DNA of 33,140 nt, taken from an uncultured Eudoraea sp. (GTDB lineage: Bacteria; Bacteroidota; Bacteroidia; Flavobacteriales; Flavobacteriaceae). The notes beneath the pieces were generated by a model. That model saw nothing but the letters and a program-made list of their open reading frames with translations. It did no database searches and was not told the DNA's origin. Location: assembly GCF_947260015.1 (NCBI RefSeq), contig NZ_CAMYOM010000023.1, forward strand, positions 1 to 33,140, read 5' to 3'. Made by a program: the position numbers and the translations under genes. This document shows, one piece after another, positions 7,315 through 15,319 of the stretch. The first letter of the stretch is position 1. Each line of letters opens with the position of its first letter.

Positions 7315-9002
7315 ACTCTTTGGGCTTTAAATTGTTCAGCGGCGTAGGTTGCAGCTCTTGCCGTAAACGCCATATAAAGCAAGGATGGGCTTTGGTTTCC
7401 TGTACTGGTCATACACGCACCATCGGTGACAAAGACATTCCGGCACAGATGCAATTGGTTGAAAGCATTTAGCATAGACGATTTTGGGTCGGTCCCCATT
7501 CTGCACCCTCCCATCTCGTGAATGTCCAGGCCAGGAGCTTGTTTAGAATCGTCCAGTATAATATCGGTACATCCCATGACTTCCAGCATGGTTTTACTTT
7601 CCTTTAAAAAGTCCTGGACCATCAATTCGTCGTTATCGTCATAATTCACATCCGTTACGAGCTGTGGAATTCCCCAGGGATCTTTTTCTGTATCGGACAA
7701 ATAAACCCTGTTAGATGCTTTTGGAACGGTCTCGCCCTGCATATACATATAAGCCTGCCAATCTCCCGGAAAGCGCAGACCTTCTTTATATGCCGCCCCA
7801 ATGCCGGGGCCATTTTCGGGAGCCTCTTCATTTCGCGCCCGGTATGCCCCACTGAAAATTGTATATCCACCAACAAAAGGCATATTATTCTTATAAACAT
7901 TTCTGAAATTGGCTAAAATAAGTTCAGAGGGATTCCTGCCATAAACATAGGTGTCCCTAAACTCTTCAAACCTACCTGAGGCCCATCCGCGGTAATTATG
8001 AAAACCCACATAACGCCCCAGGATGTCATGATCATTTCCCAGCCCATTCGGAAATCGATCTGAGGTAGAGTTCAGTAAGATAAGATTTGTGTTCAGGGCC
8101 GAGGCATTAACAAAAATTATGCTGGCTTTTAATTCCTGGCGCATTCCGGTAGCAGTATCTATATACTCAATGCCAGTTGCCTTTTTTTGGTGGTCGTCAT
8201 AAATTATTTTCACCACAACCGCATCTGAAAGAATGCTGAGGTTTCCGGTTCGTTGCGCCGAAGGCAGGGTACTGGAATTACTGCTGAAATAAGCGCCATA
8301 AGGACATCCTCTCATACAAAGATTTCTTGATTGGCATCTTCCTCTACCCAATTCTAAATGGTGTTCTTTAGGCTCAGTCAGGTGCGCCCATCTTCCATGT
8401 ACCAGGTGCCGGTCCGGATAGCTGTCGCTTAATGCTTTGCTCATATGGCGTTCAACACAATTCATTTCGAAAGGGGGCAAGAACTCCCCATCGGGCATGG
8501 ATTCTAAGCCGTCTTTATTTCCGCATACTCCTATAAAGTCTTCTACTAAATGATACCAGGGAGCTATTTCCGCATAATCTACAGGCCACTGAATCCCATA
8601 CTTATATTTGAAAGGGGATTCGAATTCGGATTGGCTCCATCGCTGGCAAGCTCTGCCCCATGTTAAGGATTTTCCGCCCACTTGAAATCCGCGTATCCAG
8701 TCGAAAGGTTTTTTTTGTACATAGGGCTGATCCTTATCTTTAATAAAAAAGTGGGCAGTATCTTCACCAAAACCTGCCGATTTAGAGATCAAGGGGTTTT
8801 CATCCCTGAATGCCCTGGGCATCCAGCCGCCGTGAGGAAGTTCCCATGGCTGCAAGTGAGCAGTAGGGTAATCTTTATTGTGCTCCACATTTCTTCCCCT
8901 TTCCACAACACAGGTTTTAAGGCCGTTTTCACACAATACCTTAGCGGCCCATCCACCAGAAATGCCGGACCCAATGACGATGGCGTCGTAGGTTGTATTC
9001 AT
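7311..9002 (-). CDS. GMC-family FAD dehydrogenase with probable Fe-S cysteine motif
   Basis: A 563-residue flavoprotein and the first gene of the operon. The FAD-binding motif GSGISGGWAA is at 11-20, GFQVGGKSLTWGR at 105-117, and the catalytic pair is His495 (DIHEMGGCRMG) and Asn536 (STGNQSPS). A Cys cluster C223-x5-C229-x3-C233 (RCQSRNLCMRGCPYGA) resembles the 3Fe-4S ligand region of bacterial FAD-glucose and glucoside dehydrogenases. That points to a dehydrogenase passing electrons to a cytochrome or quinone rather than to an oxidase. There is no signal peptide; the gluconate-dh3-like partner in the same operon has a Tat signal and probably carries it out. Its composition is more GC-rich than the second GMC gene at 12539. 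The substrate is likely a sugar or polyol. Confidence 0.9.
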   Translation of the reverse strand: MNTTYDAIVIGSGISGGWAAKVLCENGLKTCVVERGRNVEHNKDYPTAHLQPWELPHGGWMPRAFRDENPLISKSAGFGEDTAHFFIKDKDQPYVQKKPFDWIRGFQVGGKSLTWGRACQRWSQSEFESPFKYKYGIQWPVDYAEIAPWYHLVEDFIGVCGNKDGLESMPDGEFLPPFEMNCVERHMSKALSDSYPDRHLVHGRWAHLTEPKEHHLELGRGRCQSRNLCMRGCPYGAYFSSNSSTLPSAQRTGNLSILSDAVVVKIIYDDHQKKATGIEYIDTATGMRQELKASIIFVNASALNTNLILLNSTSDRFPNGLGNDHDILGRYVGFHNYRGWASGRFEEFRDTYVYGRNPSELILANFRNVYKNNMPFVGGYTIFSGAYRARNEEAPENGPGIGAAYKEGLRFPGDWQAYMYMQGETVPKASNRVYLSDTEKDPWGIPQLVTDVNYDDNDELMVQDFLKESKTMLEVMGCTDIILDDSKQAPGLDIHEMGGCRMGTDPKSSMLNAFNQLHLCRNVFVTDGACMTSTGNQSPSLLYMAFTARAATYAAEQFKAQRV

Positions 9003-9041
9003 TTCAAAATGATTCTATCTCTTAAATATAACCAATAGATA

Positions 9042-9065
9042 GGTCACTTAAAAAACAAAGTGACC
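9042..9065. promoter_or_regulatory. Perfect 8-bp inverted repeat upstream of the GMC operon (candidate operator)
   Basis: GGTCACTT at 9042-9049 and AAGTGACC at 9058-9065 are separated by 8 A-rich bases. The centre is about 50 nt upstream of the GMC start. This position and symmetry suit a repressor or activator site. No dedicated regulator gene is adjacent, so the cognate protein is unknown. A simple hairpin is the alternative. Confidence 0.45.
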
Positions 9066-9123
9066 GGATAAACGCAAATAGTTGAATAGCATATACGAAA
9101 TCTCACAGGAGCGAGGCGAACTT

Positions 9124-9145
9124 GCCCTCCGAAGTAAAACGAAGG
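9124..9145 (+). repeat. Dispersed REP-like repeat, copy A
   Basis: A 22-nt stretch (GCCCTCCGAAG...ACGAAGG) is identical at 28955-28976. In the second copy it is part of a closed hairpin; here the right arm has diverged (GGGGTGGGC). Confidence 0.55.
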
Positions 9146-9168
9146 GGTGGGCGGGACAACAGTTTAAG

Positions 9169-9202
9169 AGTCCGGCTTAATTGTTAAGTTGGACTTTTTT
9201 TT
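9169..9202 (+). terminator. Rho-independent terminator-like hairpin without an obvious + strand gene
   Basis: A 12-bp stem (9169-9180 with 9184-9195, two G-U pairs, TTG loop) is followed by a run of eight T at 9195-9202. The nearest genes on both sides are on the minus strand. It could end an unseen + strand small RNA or be the remnant of a lost gene. Confidence 0.5.
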
Positions 9203-9327
9203 AAACCCAATAAGCATAGGAGTTTTGAAAGGACCCTCCAAATTAGACCAAAAGTCAACTTGTCAAAAGGTACGATAAGAGCTAATCAGAAGTTTTGTGC
9301 TCTGGACGCTGTTTAGAGGATCTCGAA

Positions 9328-9591
9328 TTATTCTGCTGCTACAAACATCGCAACAGACCCAAAAACTCCGTGGGCTTCCTTTGCTCTGTCCATTTCGTCT
9401 GTTCCCATAGAAGCCTGCATGGCGTCCATGTCGTTAACATCAATAGAAAGTGCCACCATATTGCCCCCGTCAGCTATAGCGTAACCTACAATATTGGACC
9501 CCCATTTCGCGAACAATTCAACTCGTTCGGAGTGCTTGCTCATCCAAAGATCAACATCCTTGACCGCGTGTGTAAAAACTACTTTAGGCAT
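9328..9591 (-). CDS. Small cytoplasmic protein, possible dimeric alpha/beta-barrel (ABM-like)
   Basis: An 87-residue protein without a signal peptide. The order VVFTHAVKDVDLWMSKHSE, then a strand GYAIADGGNMVALSIDV, a helix and a final strand FGSVAMFVAAE suggests a ferredoxin-like stress/antibiotic-monooxygenase fold. I do not recognise the precise family and no catalytic residue stands out. Length and composition look like a real, conserved protein. A TACTTTTG -7 element lies about 43 nt upstream of the ATG, supporting independent transcription. The neighbouring TPR gene on the same strand ends 149 nt upstream. Confidence 0.75.
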   Translation of the reverse strand: MPKVVFTHAVKDVDLWMSKHSERVELFAKWGSNIVGYAIADGGNMVALSIDVNDMDAMQASMGTDEMDRAKEAHGVFGSVAMFVAAE

Positions 9592-9633
9592 GATTTTTTA
9601 TTTATTAGTAAGTTAATAAATTAGCGATAAAAA

Positions 9634-9641
9634 CAAAAGTA
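9634..9641 (-). promoter_or_regulatory. Candidate -7 promoter element of the small protein at 9328-9591
   Basis: On the minus strand this reads TACTTTTG, a match to TAnnTTTG. Transcription would begin about 35 nt before the ATG. No exact -33 TTTG is visible. Confidence 0.4.
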
Positions 9642-9739
9642 TATCTGAATAAATACCGAGAGTATAAAATTTAAAACATTCAATTTGGATACCTGAAAAA
9701 TTAGATTTTTTGGTTTAAGGTTTATTTTATAGAAAAATA

Positions 9740-11536
9740 CTATAATATGTCAGGATCGTATACCAAAGGGGCAGGGTCTGGTAAATTCATTTCGTGTATA
9801 AGCGCTAAAAAACGCGGATCTTTTCGAAATTCTTCATTGGTTGCAACTACCCTTATCCATGGATGCCAAGCGTGTTTTTTAGCATGCCTAGACCATTCAA
9901 ATGCCTTATCAAAATCTCCAAGATTAGTATACAACATTCCAAGGCATAGTGAAAAAAAAGGAGTTCTCGGCATATTTTCCAATTCCTTAATTATTGCTTT
10001 TCCTTCTTCTATATATCCTGCGCTTATTAATGCTGGGCCATAGCCCATATATTTCCATCCGGGATTGATACTTGCAGCTTGTTTCAACATTTCTAAGCCT
10101 TCTTCAATATTTCCCTGGTCAATTAAAATCCTTCCTTTAATAAGCATTCCTAAAGCGTAATCATCTTGCATTTGTATGGCTCTATCTGCTTCAATAATTC
10201 CCTTCTCATATTCACCAACCATACGATATAATGCCCCTAGCCATGCCGTATGCAAAGGTGTAAAAGGATCTAATTCTTGTGCGCGTTTGTGTTCTTCTAT
10301 GGCTTCATTCATACGGCCAAAAAGAGCCAAATACCAGGCCCTGTGGTAATGATTATAAGCCATATTAGGATTGAGATCATTGGCTTTATGAAAAGCGTAC
10401 TCGGCAAGTTGCCAGTCCCAGCCAAAATAAGTATGATAATGTGCAAGTGCCGCCCAGCCTTCAGCATTTGTGGAATCTAATTGAATAGCTCTTTTAGCTG
10501 CGGCCAGAGCTTTCGGAAATACATCTGGCGGTGGCATCAGACTATGGCCTACCGTTATGTAACCTTCTGCCATGCCCGCATAAGCGTAGGCATCTGCCGG
10601 ATTTTCATCTATGGCCTCCTGAAGATAAACAAGCCCTCGTTGCCAGTCTTCAACTGTTGATTTATTTAAGTAATGTTTTCCTTTTAGATATAATTCATAG
10701 GTCTCAGGTTTTACAGGTCTTAGATTTGACCAAAGGATAGCATCGTCCTGTTTGACCTCCATACCCATTTCTCCGGCCAGATCCCTGGCTGCCTCTGCCC
10801 AGAGCTGCCTGACTTGAGAGATGTCTTTAGAATAGCTTTTTTTCCAGATTGGTGCGGCATCTGTAGATTCTTTGAGTTCGAGCTGAATAGTAAGTTTGTT
10901 TAATTGGCGCTCCACAGTCCCTTGAACAAAGTAATCGATCTGCCTGAGCTCATTTGAAATAAGGATAGTGGCAGGGCCAATATTTGAATAAAAAACCTTG
11001 CTCGAAGCCTGGCTTATCACTGTTAACTGGTCAACTTTTGATAATTCATTTATAAGTTCTTCGGTCATACCGGTCATAAAATAGTCTTCCTCAGGATCTT
11101 CTACTTCATGTACAAAGGGTATAACGGCAACTTTTTTTGATTGCTCTAAAATTGGGTTGTCATTCCAACTGGCACCCGCGTAAAAACTGATGGCAATTAG
11201 CAATATTACTGCCAGTGTGAGCGAACTTCCAATAACTATGTTGAGTCTGCGATTGGTTAAACGTTTGGTCTCTTCGTCATCAATGGTATCGTCAGTCTTT
11301 TGAAGACCATCCGGAGTCCAATCATAGATCCACGAAAAAGCTATCCAGAAAACAAGTCCGACAGCTAAAACATAAATCAAAACTTTTGTAGCATAATCCG
11401 GGGCATTAAAAGCTGGAAATAGAACAGAGAAAAGTTGTACAATAACCCAGGCAACTGCCAAATAGGCTATGGTGGCTTTAAATACATTTCTACGCTTAAG
11501 TTCTGATATGAATTTTCCAAAAGTCATAGGATGCAA
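9740..11536 (-). CDS. Membrane-anchored TolB/FlgO-like and TPR-repeat protein
   Basis: A 598-residue protein. The N-terminus FGKFISELKRRNVFKATIAY is the hallmark of a large family of TPR proteins often annotated as adenylate-cyclase-like although no cyclase domain is present. Three membrane segments lie at about 21-40, 51-71 and 99-120. A domain at about 133-260 (KKVAVIPF...FMTGMTEELINELSKVD) resembles the TolB/FlgO-type nucleotide-cyclase companion domain. TPR repeats fill about 270-590 (AYAYAGMAEGYITVG, AEGWAALAHYHTYFG, TPLHTAWLGALYRMVG). It probably scaffolds protein complexes; no enzymatic role is shown. The start could be nine bases downstream (second Met). It has the best promoter match in the window. 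Confidence 0.85.
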   Translation of the reverse strand: MHPMTFGKFISELKRRNVFKATIAYLAVAWVIVQLFSVLFPAFNAPDYATKVLIYVLAVGLVFWIAFSWIYDWTPDGLQKTDDTIDDEETKRLTNRRLNIVIGSSLTLAVILLIAISFYAGASWNDNPILEQSKKVAVIPFVHEVEDPEEDYFMTGMTEELINELSKVDQLTVISQASSKVFYSNIGPATILISNELRQIDYFVQGTVERQLNKLTIQLELKESTDAAPIWKKSYSKDISQVRQLWAEAARDLAGEMGMEVKQDDAILWSNLRPVKPETYELYLKGKHYLNKSTVEDWQRGLVYLQEAIDENPADAYAYAGMAEGYITVGHSLMPPPDVFPKALAAAKRAIQLDSTNAEGWAALAHYHTYFGWDWQLAEYAFHKANDLNPNMAYNHYHRAWYLALFGRMNEAIEEHKRAQELDPFTPLHTAWLGALYRMVGEYEKGIIEADRAIQMQDDYALGMLIKGRILIDQGNIEEGLEMLKQAASINPGWKYMGYGPALISAGYIEEGKAIIKELENMPRTPFFSLCLGMLYTNLGDFDKAFEWSRHAKKHAWHPWIRVVATNEEFRKDPRFLALIHEMNLPDPAPLVYDPDIL

Positions 11537-11954
11537 TTGTTTTGGTTTTTAAATACTATCAGCATAGCATTTTTTAAAAATGGTCATTGAACCAACAGAC
11601 AAGTCAAAGCTAAGGCTCGCCGTTATTAAGACAAATGATATTGGTCACCTGACCATAATCTAATGTAGTAGTTTGTCGTCCCGTAACGCAGTGATGGCCG
11701 GTTTGTTGTTCTGCACTAGTTAAGCCGCTTTATGCGGTGACCTGGAAGGTTCAGCAATGTGGCGTGCGGGAACTTTTAGAGTAAATTACCTTATTCTAAA
11801 ATAATCTTCATTGGCGAATTAACGCTGTTTAGATTTTGTTATTAAAGGGATTATCCCAAAAGATAAACAGAACATCATCATACTTTTATCTTGGCAGGGA
11901 TAATAGTATATTTATTGAGGATATAACAAGTTAGGCACGATAAAAAAACAGTTT
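11537..11954. other. 418-bp divergent intergenic region
   Basis: It separates the minus-strand TPR gene from the + strand GMC module and so must hold promoters for both. It contains the TPR promoter at 11605-11635, a small hairpin CCGC/GCGG near 11725-11737 and a GTTAGGC heptamer at 11930-11936, 18 nt before the next start. I find no clear TAnnTTTG for the + strand gene; TAGATTTTG near 11830 is off by one base. Confidence 0.45.
11605..11635 (-). promoter_or_regulatory. Bacteroidota-type promoter of the TPR gene
   Basis: On the minus strand TTTG (11635-11632) is followed after exactly 19 nt by TAGCTTTG (11612-11605). This fits the -33 TTTG / -7 TAnnTTTG consensus. Transcription would start about 60 nt before the ATG at 11536. 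Confidence 0.6.
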
Positions 11955-12533
11955 ATGAATAATAAAAATAAATGGTCGAGAAGAAGATTCAGTAAAGCGG
12001 TAATTTCCGCACAATTTCTATTGGCTTCCGGAGCTTTAACACTTCCATTAGCATGTGCTAAAACCAAAAAGAGTGAAAGTGATTCCGCTTTAGACAACTT
12101 ACAACAGGAGACCTTAAAATTTGCAATGGATGAAATTATTCCTGCAAATGAAAAAATGCCTTCAGCTTCTGATGTTGGAGGTGTCACATATGTCTTAAAC
12201 ATATTGGAAAAATTACCTGATTTATCTCCCTTGTTTCAAAGCCTGACAGATAAAATTGAAGTTTATAGTTTACAAAATTCGAATTCTGTTTTTTCAGATT
12301 TAAATAAGGAAAAACGTATTAATCTTTTGGTCAATTTTGAACAAACTGAACCAGAATTATTTAAAGTATTAAAAGACTTCACTTATGAAAGTTATTATAC
12401 CAGTGAAAAAGTATATGAATTGATAAAATATGAACCACATCCAACTGGAACATCAGGGCCTAAGATGGAACCTTTTGATGAGAAACTTTTGGATCGCGTG
12501 AAGAATTTACCACCAATGTACACTAAAATCTAA
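11955..12533 (+). CDS. Gluconate 2-dehydrogenase subunit 3 family protein, second copy
   Basis: A 192-residue small subunit with a classical Tat motif WSRRRFSKA (7-15), a hydrophobic core and a Cys at 34 that might be lipidated. The mature part has LKFAMDEIIPANEKMPSASD (about 54-73), the family segment near the N-terminus, followed by a long helical region and a C-terminal YEPHPTGTSGP. It is only distantly similar to the copy at 5705-6235, so the two are not a recent duplication. It lies 5 nt upstream of its GMC partner, forming a two-gene unit in which it probably exports the flavoprotein. A GTTAGGC heptamer 18 nt before the ATG may be part of a recombination boundary. Confidence 0.85.
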   Translation: MNNKNKWSRRRFSKAVISAQFLLASGALTLPLACAKTKKSESDSALDNLQQETLKFAMDEIIPANEKMPSASDVGGVTYVLNILEKLPDLSPLFQSLTDKIEVYSLQNSNSVFSDLNKEKRINLLVNFEQTEPELFKVLKDFTYESYYTSEKVYELIKYEPHPTGTSGPKMEPFDEKLLDRVKNLPPMYTKI

Positions 12534-12538
12534 AAGCT

Positions 12539-14128
12539 ATGAAAAATGAAGATATCGATGTTTTAGTTATTGGTGCAGGTGCTGCAGGTGCAGCTTTAAC
12601 CTGGAGTCTTTCCGAAAAAGGAGTTAAAGTTGTTTGTCTTGAGCAAGGTGGTTGGATTGACCCATCTACATTACCCTCGTTAAAACCAGATTATGAAACG
12701 CAATTAATGAGAGAAGGTGATTTTAATTTAAGCCCTAACTTAAGAAATCGTAAAGAAGATTATCCTGTAACAACAGCTGGCGAAAATCCTCCATCTATAA
12801 TGATGTTCAATGCAGTTGGTGGAACTACGATACATTGGCAAGGCATTTTTCCCCGCTTCCACCCATCCGATTTTAAAGTAAAAACACTCGATGGTGTTGC
12901 TGATGATTGGCCAATATCCTATTGGGATTTAGAGCCATATTATGATTTTAATGATAAAATGATCGGGGTTTCAGGAGTCGCTGGTGATCCGGCAAATCCA
13001 CCACGTTCAAAACGACAAACACCTCCTCTGCCATTGGGTAAGATGGGAAATACACTGGTAAAAGGTTTCGAAAAATTAGGTTGGCATTGGTGGGTAAATG
13101 ATCAAGGCATAATCTCAAAACAATATAAAGACAGAGTGGGCTGCATGTTGCATGGGAAATGTATGTTTGGCTGTCCAATGGGAGCAAAAGCTACAACAGA
13201 TCGCACCTATTGGCCACTCGCTCTTGAGAATGGCGCCGAGATTAGAACCTGGTCAAGAGTGAGAGAAATAACCGTAGACCGAACAGGAAAAGCAAAAGGA
13301 GCTATTTATTTTGATAAAGATGGAAACACACAGGAAATTAAGGCCAAAGTTATTGTTGTATGTTGCAACGGTATAGGAACACCCCGCTTATTACTAAATT
13401 CTAAATCGAGTTTATTCCCTGATGGGTTAGGGAATTCAAATGGTTTGGTTGGTAAAAATTTCATGGTGCATCCTGCCTTATTTATCAATGGTATTTTTGA
13501 AGATGTTATGGATGGTCATATAGGTCCTATGGGAAGTCCATTGTTTAGCCAGGAGTTTTATGAAACAGATAAAAATCGTGGATTTGATAGAGGTTATATG
13601 TTATATGGTGAGCGGACTTTTGGACCTTTAAGTCAAACCGGAGGTGTACCTTGGGGAGAAGAACATCATGAGGCATTTAGTGAGATATTTCCACATCAAG
13701 TTGGTCTTTCTGTATTAGCAGACGACTTACCTGAAGAAACCAATACAGTTGAATTGGACGAGGAAGTTGTAGATTCAAATGGTATTGCTGCCGCTAAGGC
13801 CACTTATTCACTTTCAGAAAATTCAAAAAAAATGCTCAATCATGCAACTAATAAGGCAACAGAAGTTCTCGAAGCATCGGGCGCAAAAAGAGTCATAGTT
13901 CCTCCTCCTACAAATATGTCACACTTAATGGGTACGGCAAGAATGGGTGCAAATGAAAAAATATCTGTAGTTGACAAAAATAACAAAGTACATAGCGTTT
14001 CAAATTTATATGTAGTGGATGGAAGTTCATTTACAACAGGCGCAGGTGTCAATCCAACATCAACGATTATGGCATTGGCATTAAGGGCGGCCGACAAAAT
14101 TTGGGAAAAACGAAATGAATGGAAATAA
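12539..14128 (+). CDS. GMC-family FAD dehydrogenase, second copy, with Fe-S cysteine motif
   Basis: A 529-residue flavoprotein. The FAD motif IGAGAAGAAL is at 11-20, VGGTTIHWQG at 93-102, and the catalytic pair is His462 (MSHLMGTARMG) and Asn505 (GVNPTSTIMALA). C202-x5-C208-x3-C212 (GCMLHGKCMFGCPMGA) matches the spacing in the GMC protein at 7311-9002 and suggests a 3Fe-4S cluster. It has no signal peptide and depends on the Tat small subunit just upstream. No cytochrome gene is adjacent, so the electron acceptor must be encoded elsewhere. The DNA is more AT-rich than the first GMC operon. The substrate is unknown; a sugar, polyol or cyclitol is likely. Confidence 0.9.
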   Translation: MKNEDIDVLVIGAGAAGAALTWSLSEKGVKVVCLEQGGWIDPSTLPSLKPDYETQLMREGDFNLSPNLRNRKEDYPVTTAGENPPSIMMFNAVGGTTIHWQGIFPRFHPSDFKVKTLDGVADDWPISYWDLEPYYDFNDKMIGVSGVAGDPANPPRSKRQTPPLPLGKMGNTLVKGFEKLGWHWWVNDQGIISKQYKDRVGCMLHGKCMFGCPMGAKATTDRTYWPLALENGAEIRTWSRVREITVDRTGKAKGAIYFDKDGNTQEIKAKVIVVCCNGIGTPRLLLNSKSSLFPDGLGNSNGLVGKNFMVHPALFINGIFEDVMDGHIGPMGSPLFSQEFYETDKNRGFDRGYMLYGERTFGPLSQTGGVPWGEEHHEAFSEIFPHQVGLSVLADDLPEETNTVELDEEVVDSNGIAAAKATYSLSENSKKMLNHATNKATEVLEASGAKRVIVPPPTNMSHLMGTARMGANEKISVVDKNNKVHSVSNLYVVDGSSFTTGAGVNPTSTIMALALRAADKIWEKRNEWK

Positions 14129-14141
14129 TTCTATAAAACTA

Positions 14142-14197
14142 TGCCTAACAATATATATAAGCCATTTTAATGGCTTATATACTTATCGTTATGGGCA
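14142..14197. repeat. Nested inverted repeat, attC-like
   Basis: The outer arms are TGCC-TAAC (14142-14149) and GTTA-tg-GGCA (14188-14197), perfectly complementary apart from a 2-nt bulge. The inner arms are a perfect 13-bp stem (14154-14166 with 14169-14181, containing ATAAGCCATT). GCCTAAC fits the integron R'' consensus RYYYAAC, but the right side GTTATGG departs from GTTRRRY. There is no T run, so it is not a classical terminator. Confidence 0.4.
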
Positions 14198-14210
14198 ATA
14201 AATTCACATT

Positions 14211-15176
14211 ATGAAAACACAAATTTTTACTCTGCTTACAGTTGTTCTTTTATTAGTCTCTTGCAATAATCAGATAAAGGATAAGTCTTCAGTAATTGCA
14301 AATAAAAATTCTCATAATTATAAAGGACCAATAATTGACATGCATATTCATGCCTTCACCGAAGGGAACCCGCTGTTTGGAATGACACATCCCCCAACAC
14401 TTCGGGGGGAAACCTTTGAAGGAGTAACTTCTGCTGCTGAACAAAAAGAAAAAACTTTAGAGAAATTCCGCAAACATAAGATTGTGAAAGCTATGGTGTC
14501 TAATGGTAAATTATGGTTTGATGATGTTCCGGAAACAATGTTAATTGGAGGTGCTGATAAAGGAATAGATGCATTGAGAAATCAGCATCAAGAAGGAAAG
14601 CTGCAAGTTATTGCTGAAATGGCACCTTTTTATGCAGGAATATTGGCCGATGACCCTTCTATATTGCCATATTTTGAATTAGCTCAGGAGTTGGATATAC
14701 CTGTTGGGTTCCACATTTTTCCCGGAGGCCCAAATTATGGTTTTCACATGATGCCAGAAATGCTGGGGGGTATGCGCACCTATAATGCCAACCCCGCACA
14801 GTTGGAAAATGTATTAGTAAAATACCCGAATTTAAGGTTATATATTATGCATGGTGGCTGGCCGTATGTAGAAGATTTAAAAGCTTTGATGTATGCCCAC
14901 CCCAATGTTTATATTGGCATTGCTGTCGTCAACTGGATATTGCCTCAGGAGGAGTTTAATGCCTACCTGAAATCTCTAATCAATGCGGGCTTTGGAGATC
15001 GGATCATGTTCGGGAGTGACCAAATGGTATGGCCCCAAACTATCGATATTGCAGTAGAAACGGTTAATTCAGTAAACTTTCTGACACCGGAACAAAAGGA
15101 GGATATATTTTATAATAATGCGGCTAAATTTTTAGGATTGACCAAAGATGAAATTGAAAAACATAAAAATCAATAA
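14211..15176 (+). CDS. Amidohydrolase-2 (ACMSD-like TIM-barrel) lipoprotein
   Basis: A 321-residue protein with a lipoprotein signal (lipobox LVSC, Cys18). The first metal motif D43-M-H45-I-H47 follows KGPII, a further His is in VGFHIFPGG (about 178) and another in LYIMHGGWP (about 215-223). FGSDQMVWPQ (about 274-283) supplies the metal-binding Asp. The C-terminal YNNAAKFLGL is typical of amidohydrolase-2 proteins, which hydrolyse or decarboxylate cyclic and carboxylic substrates. Being lipid-anchored it acts outside the cytoplasm, like the exported GMC dehydrogenase just before it. A lactonase-type step after oxidation is conceivable but unproven. Confidence 0.85.
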   Translation: MKTQIFTLLTVVLLLVSCNNQIKDKSSVIANKNSHNYKGPIIDMHIHAFTEGNPLFGMTHPPTLRGETFEGVTSAAEQKEKTLEKFRKHKIVKAMVSNGKLWFDDVPETMLIGGADKGIDALRNQHQEGKLQVIAEMAPFYAGILADDPSILPYFELAQELDIPVGFHIFPGGPNYGFHMMPEMLGGMRTYNANPAQLENVLVKYPNLRLYIMHGGWPYVEDLKALMYAHPNVYIGIAVVNWILPQEEFNAYLKSLINAGFGDRIMFGSDQMVWPQTIDIAVETVNSVNFLTPEQKEDIFYNNAAKFLGLTKDEIEKHKNQ

Positions 15177-15319
15177 ATCAAGGTTTGCTAAACATACGAG
15201 CCGATACCGTTAGCTTTTATCCCGATTAATACTATGGAGAAGGAGCTATCGGGACGACAACAACAACTATTTAAAAATAATATTTTTTATAATATACTAA
15301 CCAATTAAAAAGGATTCAT

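Larger units (their letters stand above)
9003..9327. other. 325-bp intergenic region upstream of the GMC operon
   Basis: It contains the operator-like inverted repeat at 9042-9065, a dispersed repeat at 9124-9145 and a terminator-like hairpin at 9169-9202. The last is oriented on the + strand although no + strand gene precedes it. I see no open frame of note. Confidence 0.5.

Noticed and set aside
4995-9002. Polysaccharide utilization locus
   Set aside because: There is no SusC/SusD pair, glycoside hydrolase or sulfatase near; the barrel protein at the left edge is of the non-Sus family.
9740-11536. Adenylate cyclase
   Set aside because: The family is often annotated so, but no cyclase catalytic domain is present, only a TolB/FlgO-like domain and TPRs.
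14142-14197. Rho-independent terminator
   Set aside because: The stem is strong, but no T run follows on either strand within reach, and the outer arms fit a recombination-site model better.
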